DNA from: Mesorhizobium qingshengii
Lineage (GTDB): Bacteria; Pseudomonadota; Alphaproteobacteria; Rhizobiales; Rhizobiaceae
Assembly (NCBI RefSeq): GCF_900103325.1
Contig: NZ_FMXM01000002.1
Coordinates: forward strand, 372,001-436,000
Direction: 5' to 3'
DNA length: 64,000 nucleotides
Positions 10,244 through 20,207 of this stretch are shown in pieces; position 1 is the first letter of the stretch; each line of letters opens with the position of its first letter. Both the position numbers and the translations under genes were made by a program. The notes under the pieces were generated by a model that was not told the origin of the DNA, made no database searches, and saw only the letters and a list, made by a program, of their open reading frames with translations.

Positions 10244-11524
10244 ATGCGCGTAGTGATCTTGGGCGGGGGTGTTGTCGGGATAACCACTGCCTATCAGTTG
10301 CAAAAGGATGGCCACGCGGTCACCGTTCTCGAGCAGGCGCCGCAGGTGGCCGAGGGCGCGAGTTGGGCCAATGCAGGCATGATCGCGCCTGGCCATTCCT
10401 TCGTCTGGTCATCGCCAGCCGCGCCAAAAATCCTGCTGAAGTCGCTGTTCCTCGAAGACCAGGCGCTTCGCTTCAGGCTCTCCGCCGACCCCCATCTCTA
10501 CACCTGGTCGCTGCGCTTCCTCATGCAATGCACGGCCGCCAAGGCGCGCCGCAACACCCTTCTCAAGCATCGCCTGGCGGTTCATTCCCAATCGGTCCTT
10601 CGGGCGGTCGTCAAGGAGGAAGGCCTGGAATACGACAGGACGTCGGCCGGCATCCTTTACTTCCATCGCAGCCGTGAGGCGCTCGACAAGGGTGTCGCCA
10701 ACATGCGCCTGCTGGAAGCCGACGGCCAGGAGATCCGCATTGTCGACGCGCAGCAAATCGTTGACCGCGAGCCGGCACTTGCCTCGTCGCGCGACAGCAT
10801 TGCCGGTGGTATTTTGTGCCCGACCGACGAAACCGGCAACGCCGCCAAGTTCACGCGCGCCCTGGCGGCCATCGTCGAGTCGAGGGGTGGCAAGATCCTG
10901 ACGGGCACTAGGATCCTCGGTATCGAACGCAGCAACGATGCGATCACCCGGGTGACCACCGACACGGGTGAGGTCGTGGCCGACAGCTACGTCCTGTGTC
11001 TGGGCGCGGAGAGCCCGATCCTCGCCCGCAAGATCGGCCTTGGTCTGCCGATCTATCCGATCAAGGGATATTCGCTGACCATTCCCATCGTCGACCAGGC
11101 CCTGGCTCCAAAACTTCCCGTTATCGACGAGCACAACCTCGTTGCCATCACGCCGATGGGCGAACGCATCCGCGTTACCGCCACCGCGGAATTCGCCGGC
11201 TATGATCGCAGCCACAAGCCTTCGGATTTCGCCTTCATGAAACGCGTCACGCAGGAGCTGTTCCCGCGCGGCATCGACTATGATCGCGCCGAGATGCGGG
11301 CATGCCTCAGACCGATGACGCCCGACAATCTGCCGGTGCTGGGCCAGCGGGGCATCCGGAACCTTTGGCTGAACACCGGCCATGGCCATATCGGGTGGAC
11401 CATGGCGCATGGATCGGCCCGCATCGTCGCCGATCTGATCGCCGGGCGCGCCGCGCCAATCGCCCTCGACGGAATACTCCCCGCACAAGTGCGGTTCGCC
11501 GCGCCGAGCGCCGCAAAGGCTTGA
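10244..11524 (+). CDS. FAD-dependent D-amino-acid dehydrogenase (DadA-like)
   Basis: An FAD oxidoreductase of about 426 residues in the DAO family. It opens with the dinucleotide-binding motif VVILGGGVVGITTAY and ends with the DAO signature RPMTPDNLPVLGQRG and NTGHGHIGWTMAHGS, as in DadA. The enzyme is expected to oxidise a D-amino acid to the keto acid and pass electrons to the membrane. An in-frame ATG at 10217 overlaps the palindromic operator, so I prefer ATG 10244, which gives the usual family N-terminus. The regulator gene follows immediately. Confidence 0.87.
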   Translation: MRVVILGGGVVGITTAYQLQKDGHAVTVLEQAPQVAEGASWANAGMIAPGHSFVWSSPAAPKILLKSLFLEDQALRFRLSADPHLYTWSLRFLMQCTAAKARRNTLLKHRLAVHSQSVLRAVVKEEGLEYDRTSAGILYFHRSREALDKGVANMRLLEADGQEIRIVDAQQIVDREPALASSRDSIAGGILCPTDETGNAAKFTRALAAIVESRGGKILTGTRILGIERSNDAITRVTTDTGEVVADSYVLCLGAESPILARKIGLGLPIYPIKGYSLTIPIVDQALAPKLPVIDEHNLVAITPMGERIRVTATAEFAGYDRSHKPSDFAFMKRVTQELFPRGIDYDRAEMRACLRPMTPDNLPVLGQRGIRNLWLNTGHGHIGWTMAHGSARIVADLIAGRAAPIALDGILPAQVRFAAPSAAKA

Positions 11525-11532
11525 CCGACGCC

Positions 11533-12261
11533 ATGCTCCGATCCACCAGGCAAAGCAGCCAGGACAACAACGCGGCGCTGGCATCCAAGCCGATCAAGAC
11601 CGGCCCGCGGGTCTATGCGGAGATCCGTCGGATGGCGATGGACTATCGCTTCAAGCCGAACGAACGCATCAACGAAGTGGAGCTTGCCGCCAGGCTGAAT
11701 GTCAGCCGCAGCCCGATCCGCGAGGCCCTGCAGCGGCTGGTCACGGAGGGGCTCATCACCTTCCAGACCAACCGCGGCTTCTTTTGCCGCGGCTTCGATG
11801 TCGAGGAGGTCGTCAATCTTTCCGACGTGCGCATCGTGCTCGAGGAGCGTTCCGTCAGGCTGGCAATCCAGCGTGCCACGGATGAGGACCTCGCCGCGCT
11901 CGCCAACTGGTGGGCAAACACCATGGCGCGCGCGGACGCGTTTTCCAGCGCCGAACTGACAGCCAGGGACGAAGAATTCCACATCCGCATCGCCAGACTG
12001 TCAGGCAATTCCGAACTGGCACGCATGCTCGAAGGCATCAACACGCGCATCCATTTCGTGCGCAAGATCGAAGTGGAAAAGCACCGGCGGCTGTCGACGA
12101 CCTACACCGAACACCGCGACATCGCCCGCGCCATGATCGCCCGCGATGCCGACAGGGCCGCCAGGCTCATGCATGACCACATCAGCATCAGTGTCGCCGA
12201 TGCCATGTCGACCGTCAGGGAAGGCCTGGCCCGGATCTACATCGACGTCGACCAGATCTGA
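11533..12261 (+). CDS. GntR-family transcriptional regulator, FCD type
   Basis: DNA-binding regulator of 242 residues: an N-terminal winged helix (about 25-90, with ELAARLNVSRSPIREALQRLVTEGLI) and a C-terminal FCD effector domain with candidate metal-binding residues in DEEFHIRIARL and the final MHDHI helix. The start is 8 bp beyond the dehydrogenase stop; a TTG overlapping that stop (11521) is an alternative. It is the obvious candidate to bind the ATTGTCGACAAT palindromes and control both divergent transcripts. Confidence 0.9.
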   Translation: MLRSTRQSSQDNNAALASKPIKTGPRVYAEIRRMAMDYRFKPNERINEVELAARLNVSRSPIREALQRLVTEGLITFQTNRGFFCRGFDVEEVVNLSDVRIVLEERSVRLAIQRATDEDLAALANWWANTMARADAFSSAELTARDEEFHIRIARLSGNSELARMLEGINTRIHFVRKIEVEKHRRLSTTYTEHRDIARAMIARDADRAARLMHDHISISVADAMSTVREGLARIYIDVDQI

Positions 12262-12281
12262 TCAGGTAGCCCAGGACTGGC

Positions 12282-12314
12282 CAGGCAACCCAATACTGGT
12301 CAGGCAACCCAATA
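12282..12314. repeat. Short direct repeat, 14-bp unit twice
   Basis: caggcaacccaata occurs at 12282-12295 and again at 12301-12314 (19-bp period), with degraded copies on either side (caggtagccca, caggcgacc). It fills the gap between the convergent GntR gene and the gene at 12319. Confidence 0.75.
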
Positions 12315-12318
12315 TTTG

Positions 12319-13320
12319 TCAGGCGACCTTGTCGAGCAGCGGCTTCAGCGCCGGATGAATCTCCGGCGTGGCGTGCTTGATCAGCGTCAGCAGTGCGCGT
12401 TCATTCTCGTACAAGGGCCTGTCGACGCCGATATGCTCGATCAGCCACCCGGCTTCGCCGGCATCGATCGTCTCGGCACGACGGGCCAATGCTTCGGCCG
12501 CCCTGTTCTTGGCCTCCCATTCGGCTTCGATGTCGTCCGGGGACCGATAGGCCTCCATGAGGCCGGCAAATCCACCCGACATCATGCGGCTGAAGAAGTC
12601 GCCGATTTGCGGATCAGCCTGATCCAGGAAGGATTCTTGGCGCAGCGCCACATCGCGCGTCGGTGCTTCATAGCCGGCCGAGCACATGACGAAATTGGCG
12701 ATCGCCTTGACGAACAGATCGTTCCAGGACGGATCGTTGTTGGCCTGGGCCGTCCGCTCGTTGATCCTGAACAGCACCTCGGCCTCGGCGCGAGTGATGG
12801 CAATGTTGCCGTCGCCGCCATGGGCATGGAGGATGCGGCGCAGCAGCTCGACCTCCGCCTTCGCGATCAGTCCGGGAACCAACGTACCACCGAGCATCAG
12901 CGGTCCCTTGCCATCGATGACCGCATGGGCGACCTGCTCCAGCGCATAGACGCAAAGCCGGCTCGGCGACGACCGTGCTCTTTCCAGCACATGCACCAGC
13001 AATTCGAGTTCGGTGCGGCTGTCGACCATGCCGTCTCGAGAGATCGTGCGGATCAGCCAGTCGGCATTGCCCTGCGAGATGTAGCCGGAGGGCTTTTCCT
13101 GGTGAACGATGTAGTCGGTAACCGCCTCGACGAAGAACGGCGGCCATTCCGGGCATTTCTCCCGCGCCGTGGCGTCGAGAGCGAACAGCGCCTCGGCCTC
13201 GCCGCGCGTCACCACGCCGTCGCCGAACACTTCGTGGCGCAACATGGCCACGTCTTCAGCGGCGATGCGGCTTTTCGACGTCAGCCCCGCCGCCGGCGCG
13301 CTCATGATCAATTCGCCCAT
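12319..13320 (-). CDS. Unidentified protein with internal duplication
   Basis: A 333-residue soluble protein I cannot assign. It is built from repeated modules. The stretch around GDGVVTRGEAEALFALD (about 33-49), followed by PFFVEAVTDYIV, recurs as GDGNIAITRAEAEVLFRIN, followed by LFVKAIANFVM. A second element, ADWLIRTISRDG, recurs near the C-terminus as AGWLIEHIGVDR. The GDG-x-(I/V)-T-R-x-E-A-E pattern is faintly like an EF-hand loop, but key acidic positions are absent. There is no signal peptide or membrane helix. The ATG at 13320 is used; MSAPAAG at 13305 is an alternative. Confidence 0.75.
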   Translation of the reverse strand: MGELIMSAPAAGLTSKSRIAAEDVAMLRHEVFGDGVVTRGEAEALFALDATAREKCPEWPPFFVEAVTDYIVHQEKPSGYISQGNADWLIRTISRDGMVDSRTELELLVHVLERARSSPSRLCVYALEQVAHAVIDGKGPLMLGGTLVPGLIAKAEVELLRRILHAHGGDGNIAITRAEAEVLFRINERTAQANNDPSWNDLFVKAIANFVMCSAGYEAPTRDVALRQESFLDQADPQIGDFFSRMMSGGFAGLMEAYRSPDDIEAEWEAKNRAAEALARRAETIDAGEAGWLIEHIGVDRPLYENERALLTLIKHATPEIHPALKPLLDKVA

Positions 13321-13434
13321 TTGTCGTCCCCAGCCACCAGCAGAAACCGGTCCAAAGCGTCATTTCTGCCGGTATATCAGGAGTGTCTTGAAAAACCGGC
13401 AAACGGCGTGGTTAGCGAAGACTTGTCGGCCAAT

Positions 13435-13535
13435 GCATGTCACCCAAAAGTGTGCGGCGGTTTTGGGAGAACGACATGCGCCAAAATCAAAGAGCTGAAG
13501 CGCATCGCCTGAATCCGTTTCAGCGCGATGCGCTT
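13435..13535. repeat. Intergenic palindromic repeat element
   Basis: Two nested inverted repeats: gcatgtc/cccaaaa paired with ttttggg/gacatgc (13435-13479), then a perfect 11-bp stem aagcgcatcgc / gcgatgcgctt (13498-13508 and 13525-13535). A related copy of the first half is at 42019-42063 upstream of thrS. I recall similar elements between genes in mesorhizobia. Confidence 0.7.
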
Positions 13536-13609
13536 TAGATGTCGCTGGGAGGTGACAAGGTGTCGCCGACGGGCTATGGATGGCGCGTCGAGGGCTCAGG
13601 TTTGAGTCC

Positions 13610-13798
13610 TACCTGTTTGCGGGAGAGAGCAGCGAGAGCTGTCGCCGAAGGGGAAATCGCCCGAAATCTCTCAGGCAAAAGAACCGTAGACGGGAAAGAC
13701 ACTCTGGAAAGTCGGGGCTTGCCCCCGCGCCGAAGGTGTAAGCGCCGCTGACAGAGTTCCGGCTGCGCGAGTCTCTCAGGCTTCAGACAGAGGGGCAC
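13610..13798 (+). ncRNA. Tandem glycine riboswitch upstream of gcvT
   Basis: Two glycine aptamers in series. Aptamer 1 (about 13619-13692) contains gggagagagc, the core gccgaagggg and ctctcaggcaaaagaacc. Aptamer 2 (about 13700-13795) contains actctgg, the core gccgaaggtgtaa and tctctcaggcttcagacagagggg. These are the conserved glycine-sensing motifs. The gcvT start codon lies about 50 bp beyond, so glycine binding most likely switches on expression of the cleavage system. Confidence 0.93.
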
Positions 13799-13845
13799 GG
13801 ACTGGTCGCCATCAGCGGCCGATTGCGTGCGACTCTGGAGACGAC

Positions 13846-14946
13846 ATGACGGGCGACGACACCAAACACCTTCCCCTCGAAGATATCCATGTGGCCGCCG
13901 GTGCGCGCTTTGGCGCCTTTGCCGGCTGGTCGATGCCGCTGACCTATCCGGCCGGCGTCATGAAGGAGCATCTTCACACCCGCGAACATGCCGGCCTGTT
14001 CGACATCTCGCATATGAAGCTGTTCGAGGTCAGCGGACCGGAGGCGGTTTCGCTGCTGAACCGCGCCTGCCCGCTGGATGCCGGCGTGCTGGAAATCTCA
14101 CAGTCCAAACTGACATTTTTCCTGAATGAAGCAGGCGGCATTCTCGACGATCTGATCGTGACCAGGCTCGGCGACGAGCGCTTCATGGTGGTCGCCAACG
14201 CCGGCAACGCCGTCGCGGACGAAAGGCATCTGCGTGAGCTTGCCAAGGGTTTCGATGCCAGGGTCGAGCCGCTCGACCGCGTCTTCCTGGCCATCCAGGG
14301 ACCGGAAGCCTGGGCAGCCCTTTCCCGTGCCGGCATCGAGACCGGGTCGCTGCTGTTCATGCACGGTGTCGAGCCGCGAAAGAACTGGTTCATGAGCCGG
14401 TCGGGCTATACCGGCGAGGACGGTTTCGAGATCGGCCTGCCGAAGGCCGATGCGCGCGGCCTTGTCGCGAAACTCCTTGAAGATGAGCGGGTGTTGTGGA
14501 TCGGCCTCGCCGCTCGCGACAGCCTGCGGCTGGAAGCCGGGCTCTGCCTGCATGGCCAGGACATCACACCGGAGACCGACCCGGCCGCTGCCGCGCTGAT
14601 GTGGGCTATCCCGAAGGAGGTCCGCGCTTCCGGCGCTTTCATCGGCGCCGATGCCCTGCGTGCCAGCGTGGAACGAGGACCCGCGCAAAAGCGCGTCGGG
14701 CTGAAGCCGGACGGTCGCCAGCCGGTGCGCGCCGGTGCTGCGCTCTTCGACGGCGACGGCAAGCCCGCCGGCCATGTCACCTCAGGCGGCTTCGGCCCGT
14801 CGGCCGGCCATCCGGTCGCCATGGGTTATGTCGCGACACCACTGGCAAAGCCCGGGACAAGGCTTTTCGCCGACGTGCGCGGCACGAAAATCCCTGTCGA
14901 TATCAGCTCCCTGCCCTTCACACCGCATCGCTACCGCAAAGGATAA
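13846..14946 (+). CDS. gcvT: Glycine cleavage system T protein (aminomethyltransferase)
   Basis: Transfers the methylene carbon of glycine from the lipoyl arm of H protein to tetrahydrofolate, releasing ammonia. The 366 residues show the GcvT pattern: [31 protein letters not shown] near the start (folate-binding half), [16 protein letters not shown] in the middle and the C-terminal [21 protein letters not shown]. Start ATG follows CTGGAGACGAC. First gene of the riboswitch-controlled gcvT-gcvH-gcvP operon. Confidence 0.96.
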   Translation: MTGDDTKHLPLEDIHVAAGARFGAFAGWSMPLTYPAGVMKEHLHTREHAGLFDISHMKLFEVSGPEAVSLLNRACPLDAGVLEISQSKLTFFLNEAGGILDDLIVTRLGDERFMVVANAGNAVADERHLRELAKGFDARVEPLDRVFLAIQGPEAWAALSRAGIETGSLLFMHGVEPRKNWFMSRSGYTGEDGFEIGLPKADARGLVAKLLEDERVLWIGLAARDSLRLEAGLCLHGQDITPETDPAAAALMWAIPKEVRASGAFIGADALRASVERGPAQKRVGLKPDGRQPVRAGAALFDGDGKPAGHVTSGGFGPSAGHPVAMGYVATPLAKPGTRLFADVRGTKIPVDISSLPFTPHRYRKG

Positions 14947-14951
14947 TCTTC

Positions 14952-15320
14952 ATGGCAACGACCTATTTCACCGAAGATCATGAATGGCTCCGCGTCGAGG
15001 GCGGCGTCGCCACCGTCGGCATCACCGACTACGCCCAGGAGCAGCTCGGCGACCTCGTCTTCGTCGAACTGCCGGAAACGGGAAGGAAGCTGTCCAAGGG
15101 CGACACCGCCGTCGTGGTCGAATCCGTCAAGGCGGCCTCCGATGTCTACGCGCCGGTCGATGGCGAAATCATCGAGGCCAACGGCAAGCTGTCCTCGGAT
15201 CCGTCACTGGTCAACTCGGCGGCGACTGGCGCCGGCTGGCTGTGGAAGATGAAGCTTGCCGACGAAAGCCAGCTCGCGGGCCTCATGGATGAGGCCGCCT
15301 ACAAAGCCCATATCGGCTGA
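14952..15320 (+). CDS. gcvH: Glycine cleavage system H protein (lipoyl carrier)
   Basis: Lipoylated shuttle protein of 122 residues that carries the aminomethyl group between GcvP and GcvT. The lipoylation site is K60 in VESVKAAS, and the family start [13 protein letters not shown] is present. It begins 5 bp after gcvT. The same frame is open for hundreds of bases upstream inside gcvT, but the true start is ATG 14952. Confidence 0.96.
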   Translation: MATTYFTEDHEWLRVEGGVATVGITDYAQEQLGDLVFVELPETGRKLSKGDTAVVVESVKAASDVYAPVDGEIIEANGKLSSDPSLVNSAATGAGWLWKMKLADESQLAGLMDEAAYKAHIG

Positions 15321-15338
15321 TATCAGGACTTGGACAAG

Positions 15339-18149
15339 ATGACCGCAGCACCCTACCCCTTCTCGGCCCGCCACATCGGCCCGGGCCTCAATGACACCAG
15401 AGCGATGCTCGCCGCCATCGGCGTTCCCTCGGTCGAGACGCTGATCAGCCAGTCCGTGCCGAAGTCGATCCGGCTCGACCGGCCGCTTGCCTTGCCCGCA
15501 CCGGCGAGCGAGGCGGAAGCGCTGGCCGAGCTTTCGGCGACGATGGCCAGGAATACGGTGCTGAAGAGCTTCATCGGCGCCGGCTATCACGGCGTCTATG
15601 TCCCGCCGGTCATCCAGCGCAACCTGTTCGAGAACCCGGCCTGGTACACTGCCTACACGCCCTACCAGGCCGAGATCAGCCAGGGCCGGCTCGAAATGCT
15701 GTTCAACTTCCAGACGCTGGTGGCCGAACTGACCGGCCTGCCGGTGGCGTCGGCCTCGCTGCTTGATGAAGCCACAGCGGTCGCGGAAGCCGTCGGCATC
15801 GCGTTGCGCCACCACCGCGACAAGCGCACCAAGATAGCGCTTGCCGGCACGCCGCATCCGCAGACGCTGGACGTGGTGCGCACCCGTGCCGAGCCACTCG
15901 GCATCGAGATCGACGGCGAGACGATCGACGACAACACGGCCGCCCTGCTCGTCTCCTGGCCGGACACGTTTGGCGTCTATGGCGACCACAAGGCCGTGAT
16001 CGAAAAGGCCCGTGCGACCGGCGCGCTGGTCGTGTTCATCGCCGACCCACTCGGCCTGACGCTGACCGACGCCCCGGCAAAACTCGGCGCTGACATTGCC
16101 GTCGGCCCAATGCAGCGCTTTGGCGTGCCGATGGGCTTTGGCGGCCCGCACGCCGCCTACTGCGCCGTTTCCGACAAGCTGACGCGACTGATGCCCGGCC
16201 GCCTGGTCGGCCAATCCACCGACAGCAAGGGCCGTCCCGGCTACCGGCTTGCCCTGCAGACGCGCGAGCAGCATATCCGCCGCGACAAGGCGACCTCCAA
16301 CATCTGCACCGCGCAGGCGCTGCTCGCCAACATGGCGACTGCTTACGCCATCTGGCACGGCCCCGCCGGCCTGCAGGCGATTGCCGGGCGCATCCACGCA
16401 CTCGCCAACCGTCTGGCAAGCGGCCTCGAGGCGGCAGGCGTGTCGGTGATCGGCACCAGCCGTTTCGACACGGTGACGGTCGAAACAAAGGGCAAGGCCG
16501 CGCAGATCGCGACGGCCGCAGAAAAGACCGGCCGGCTGCTGCGCATCATCGATGCCGGCCATCTCGGCATCAGCTTCGACGAAACCTCGACCGATACCGA
16601 TCTCGACGCGATCGCGGCGTTGTTCGGCGCCAAGGCTGGTCCCTCGGCCGGCAGCACGGTGCCTGGCAAACCGCGTGGCAAGGAGTTCCTGACCCAGCCT
16701 GTCTTCCATGAAAACAAGTCGGAAACCGACATGATGCGCTTCCTGCGCCGGCTCGCCGACAAGGACCTGGCGCTCGACCGCGCCATGATCCCGCTGGGAT
16801 CCTGCACCATGAAACTCAACGCCGCCGCCGAGATGATGCCGGTGAGTTGGCCGAGCATCGCCAACCTGCATCCCTTCGCGCCGGCCGCGCATTCGGCCGG
16901 CTATCGCGCCATGATCGGCGAGTTGGAGGGCTGGTTGTCGGAGATCACCGGCTTCGATGCCGTCACCTTGCAGCCCAATGCCGGCAGCCAGGGCGAATAT
17001 GCCGGCCTGCTCGCCATTCGCGGCTACCACCGCTCGCGCGGCGACAATCACCGCACCGTCTGCCTGATCCCGTCCTCGGCGCATGGCACCAACCCGGCAA
17101 GTGCCGCCATGGCCGGCATGAGCGTCGTCGTCGTGCGCTGCACCGACGACGGCAACATCGACATGGACGACATGAAGGCCAAGGCGGCCGAACATGCGCA
17201 CAATCTCGCCGCGCTGATGTTCACCTATCCTTCGACCCATGGCGTGTTCGAGGAAGGCGCGCGCGACCTCTGCGCGCTGATCCATGAGCATGGCGGGCAG
17301 GTCTATTTCGACGGCGCCAACCTCAACGCTCTGGTCGGCCTGGCGCGGCCCGGCGACATCGGCGCCGATGTCTGCCACATGAACCTGCACAAGACCTTCT
17401 GCATCCCGCATGGCGGCGGCGGTCCCGGCATCGGCCCGATCGGCGTCCAGGCGCATCTGAAGCCCTATCTGCCCGGCCATGTCACCGAAGGCTCCGCGCA
17501 TGCCGTGTCGGCGGCTCCGTTCGGCAGCGCCTCGATCCTGCCGATCACCTGGATGTACATCCGCATGATGGGCGCGTCTGGCCTCAAGCAAGCGACTGAA
17601 ACGGCGATCCTTTCCGCCAACTATGTGGCAACGCGGCTCGGCGCGCATTTCCCCGTGCTCTACAAGGGCAGGCAGGGACGCGTCGCGCATGAGTGCATTC
17701 TCGACACCCGCGTGCTCAAGGACAGTGCCGGCATCAGCGTCGACGATGTGGCCAAGCGCCTGATCGACTATGGTTTCCATGCGCCGACCATGTCTTTCCC
17801 CGTCGCCGGCACGCTGATGGTGGAGCCGACCGAGTCCGAGCCGAAGCGGGAGCTCGATCGCTTCTGCGAGGCAATGATCGCCATATCAGGCGAAGCGGCG
17901 AAGGTGGCCAGGGGCGAATGGCCTTTGGCTGACAACCCGCTGGTCAACGCACCGCACACCGCCGCCGAGGCGCTGGCCGGTCAGTGGACCCACCCCTATT
18001 CGCGCCTGGAAGCGGCCTATCCCGCCGGCGACGCCGACACCGCCGCAAAGTATTGGCCGCCGGTGTCGCGCATCGACAATGTCGCCGGTGACCGCAACCT
18101 GGTCTGCTCCTGTCCGCCGCTGTCGGACTATCTGGGAGCCGCGGAATAA
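15339..18149 (+). CDS. gcvP: Glycine dehydrogenase (decarboxylating), P protein
   Basis: Pyridoxal-phosphate enzyme that decarboxylates glycine and loads the aminomethyl group onto GcvH. It is the long single-chain form (936 residues) with both homologous halves. The PLP lysine is about K685 in [16 protein letters not shown], and the N-terminus FSARHIGP is typical. A TTG at 15330 is in frame, but ATG 15339 has the better spacing (10 bp) from TCAGGA. Last gene of the gcv operon; it converges on the GGDEF gene with one base between them. Confidence 0.96.
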   Translation: MTAAPYPFSARHIGPGLNDTRAMLAAIGVPSVETLISQSVPKSIRLDRPLALPAPASEAEALAELSATMARNTVLKSFIGAGYHGVYVPPVIQRNLFENPAWYTAYTPYQAEISQGRLEMLFNFQTLVAELTGLPVASASLLDEATAVAEAVGIALRHHRDKRTKIALAGTPHPQTLDVVRTRAEPLGIEIDGETIDDNTAALLVSWPDTFGVYGDHKAVIEKARATGALVVFIADPLGLTLTDAPAKLGADIAVGPMQRFGVPMGFGGPHAAYCAVSDKLTRLMPGRLVGQSTDSKGRPGYRLALQTREQHIRRDKATSNICTAQALLANMATAYAIWHGPAGLQAIAGRIHALANRLASGLEAAGVSVIGTSRFDTVTVETKGKAAQIATAAEKTGRLLRIIDAGHLGISFDETSTDTDLDAIAALFGAKAGPSAGSTVPGKPRGKEFLTQPVFHENKSETDMMRFLRRLADKDLALDRAMIPLGSCTMKLNAAAEMMPVSWPSIANLHPFAPAAHSAGYRAMIGELEGWLSEITGFDAVTLQPNAGSQGEYAGLLAIRGYHRSRGDNHRTVCLIPSSAHGTNPASAAMAGMSVVVVRCTDDGNIDMDDMKAKAAEHAHNLAALMFTYPSTHGVFEEGARDLCALIHEHGGQVYFDGANLNALVGLARPGDIGADVCHMNLHKTFCIPHGGGGPGIGPIGVQAHLKPYLPGHVTEGSAHAVSAAPFGSASILPITWMYIRMMGASGLKQATETAILSANYVATRLGAHFPVLYKGRQGRVAHECILDTRVLKDSAGISVDDVAKRLIDYGFHAPTMSFPVAGTLMVEPTESEPKRELDRFCEAMIAISGEAAKVARGEWPLADNPLVNAPHTAAEALAGQWTHPYSRLEAAYPAGDADTAAKYWPPVSRIDNVAGDRNLVCSCPPLSDYLGAAE

Positions 18150-18150
18150 G

Positions 18151-19326
18151 TCACGCGGAGCGCAAGGCCGGCTTGACTGGTTCGGCCTTGCCCATCCTTT
18201 TTTGGCTGATGACACAATTCCGCCCGGCGCGCTTGGCGGCATAGAGCGCCGCGTCGGCCTCGGCCAGCACCTCATCGAGGCTGCTGCCGCTTGCCTCGCC
18301 AAAGCCGATGCCGCCGCTGACAGTGCTGCGCAAAGGACCGTTCTGGGTGGCAACGACTTCGGTGCCGAAGGCAACGCCGATCTTGCTGGCGAGGTCATAC
18401 GCCCTCTCTTCGGTCATCCGCGACATGACGATGGCGAATTCCTCGCCGCCGAGGCGAAAGGCGTCGACGCCGGTCCTGGCATATTTCTTGATGACCGCGG
18501 CGAAGCGGCACAGGACCTGGTCCCCCACCGGGTGGCCATGGACATCGTTCGTCCTCTTGAAATGGTCGAGGTCAAACATGACGATGGACATGAACGGACC
18601 GAAAGTCCGCTCGCCATAGAGTGACTTCAACCCGCGACGGTTCATCAGCCCCGTCAACGGATCGGTCATGGTCTCGGCCTTCAGCTCGATCTGCGCCTGC
18701 AGATGGTGGAGGGACAGCGTCAATGCGCCGAGACCGGTCATGCAGGCCACCGCCACGACGGTGTTCAGCCGTTCGGCCCAGTTGTCGGGCGCGGCCGCGA
18801 GCGTCCACTGCCCGCTGGTCAGCAAAACAACACCGCAAAGCGCAAACGATGCCGCACAGGTGCCGCTCAGAAACGAAACCACCAGCAGGATCCGGCGATC
18901 ATGGCTGCCGTTGATCCAGAACATGGCCCCGATCGTCGCCAGCAGCGCGGTCACCGTCGTGTAGGTAATGATGAAGCCGACACCATCAAGGCCGAGGAAG
19001 GTCGCCACCGCACAAACGACCATGGCGGCAAGCGTCGGTGCAACGGCACGCCGGTAGCCGGGCACGCCGAGATACTGCATGGCCGACAGGCACAGGATCA
19101 GGAACCCCAGGCTAAGCAGCGCAAGCGCGATCTGGCAAAGCAGCGGATCAGGTTCCCTGGCGTACCGCCAGAACAGGATCACATGCGCGACGAGCACCAG
19201 GATGCCGCACGCCACCGTCAGGACGAAGCCTGCCTTGGGCGCGGCGAACCATATCGCAAACATGGTGATGCTGAGGCAGGTGCCCGACAGCGCGGCTGCG
19301 AGCAGGAGCGAACTGAAGTCCAGCAT
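18151..19326 (-). CDS. Membrane-bound diguanylate cyclase (GGDEF)
   Basis: A 391-residue protein with about six N-terminal transmembrane helices (residues ~5-190) and a C-terminal GGDEF domain that should make cyclic di-GMP. The catalytic motif is GGEEF at 293-297, an active variant, with DPLTGLMNRRGL at the domain start and FDLDHFKRTNDVHGHPVGD. The usual RxxD inhibitory site five residues before GGEEF reads TGVD, so product inhibition may be lost. Its neighbour is the tad pilus operon, a plausible but unproven link. Confidence 0.92.
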   Translation of the reverse strand: MLDFSSLLLAAALSGTCLSITMFAIWFAAPKAGFVLTVACGILVLVAHVILFWRYAREPDPLLCQIALALLSLGFLILCLSAMQYLGVPGYRRAVAPTLAAMVVCAVATFLGLDGVGFIITYTTVTALLATIGAMFWINGSHDRRILLVVSFLSGTCAASFALCGVVLLTSGQWTLAAAPDNWAERLNTVVAVACMTGLGALTLSLHHLQAQIELKAETMTDPLTGLMNRRGLKSLYGERTFGPFMSIVMFDLDHFKRTNDVHGHPVGDQVLCRFAAVIKKYARTGVDAFRLGGEEFAIVMSRMTEERAYDLASKIGVAFGTEVVATQNGPLRSTVSGGIGFGEASGSSLDEVLAEADAALYAAKRAGRNCVISQKRMGKAEPVKPALRSA

Positions 19327-19492
19327 GTTTGGAGAGGGCCCCTTGAGCGTCGGCGGTTGCGCTGCATTCTAGGTCAGCGACGGCCCTCAGATATGGTTTT
19401 CAGCTGATCTTTCGACCCGACCTGCGGGGAGGGTTTACAAAGTGTCGATGCCATGTGTCCCGAAACCGGACCGGCTGCCGCGGCGTACCAGA

Positions 19493-19963
19493 TCAACCCT
19501 TGTTCAGCAGAGCAAGGTTGGCGTCGACGACGGTGGGATCAGCCATGCCGGCCTTCGCTTCGAGCAGCAGCACCTTGGCCTTCTTCTTGTTGCCGCGCAG
19601 CAGTTGCGAGTAGCCCATGTTGTTGACGATCTGCGGCTTGCGGCCGGCGACTTTCAAAAGCTGGCTGTAGGCGCGGTCGGCGAAGTCGAAACGGCCGAGC
19701 TCGTCATAAGACGCGGCTAGCCCCATCCAGGCCTCTGCGTTGTCGGCCTTCAACTCGACGGCCTTGCGGAAGTGCTGTTCGGCAAGACCGTAATTGGCGT
19801 CGCGAAACTGCGCCTTGCCTTGCGCCAGGTCGGAGGTGTCGATGTCCTTGGCCGCCGGCTGAATGGCCGTGGTCTTGGTTTTGTCGACGGCACTGGTCGA
19901 GCAGCCGGTTACCATAAGAATGGCCGCCATCGCGGCCGCCGCCGTGAAACTTGTATGACGCAT
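19493..19963 (-). CDS. tadD: TPR lipoprotein of the Tad pilus system (TadD-like)
   Basis: A 156-residue lipoprotein with signal peptide and lipobox ILMVTGC, then two or three TPR units (GLAEQHFRKAVELKADNAEAWMGLAASYDELG and the following NNMGYSQLLRGNKKKA). TadD acts in the periplasm in assembling the Tad secretion channel. The in-frame start at 20020 would place a charged leader before the signal peptide, so ATG 19963 is preferred. It lies last in the minus-strand tad cluster, 244 bp after tadC, and may have its own promoter. Confidence 0.85.
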   Translation of the reverse strand: MRHTSFTAAAAMAAILMVTGCSTSAVDKTKTTAIQPAAKDIDTSDLAQGKAQFRDANYGLAEQHFRKAVELKADNAEAWMGLAASYDELGRFDFADRAYSQLLKVAGRKPQIVNNMGYSQLLRGNKKKAKVLLLEAKAGMADPTVVDANLALLNKG

Positions 19964-20207
19964 GCCCCTGCCCCGTCGCCCGATTTGCCGGGTCGTTTCT
20001 TCAGGGATTACGGTACACAAGAGCGATTAAACTTCGGTGCCGAAATGCACCTAATGTTTGGTTTCCGGCACACCAGCCATTAACCACCAGGCACAGGCCG
20101 CAAGGCTTCCTATTCCCAGAAGAACCATTGCGGCAAGGGCGTGAACGGCGTGCTCACGTTCCAGGACCTTGAGCGCCGCCGGAACCGGATGGCGGCTGCC
20201 ATATATC

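Noticed and set aside
15204..17780. 858-residue minus-strand frame
   Set aside because: It lies antisense to gcvP, and its translation is rich in Arg/Asp/Gly/His with no motif; GC-rich DNA often leaves this frame open.
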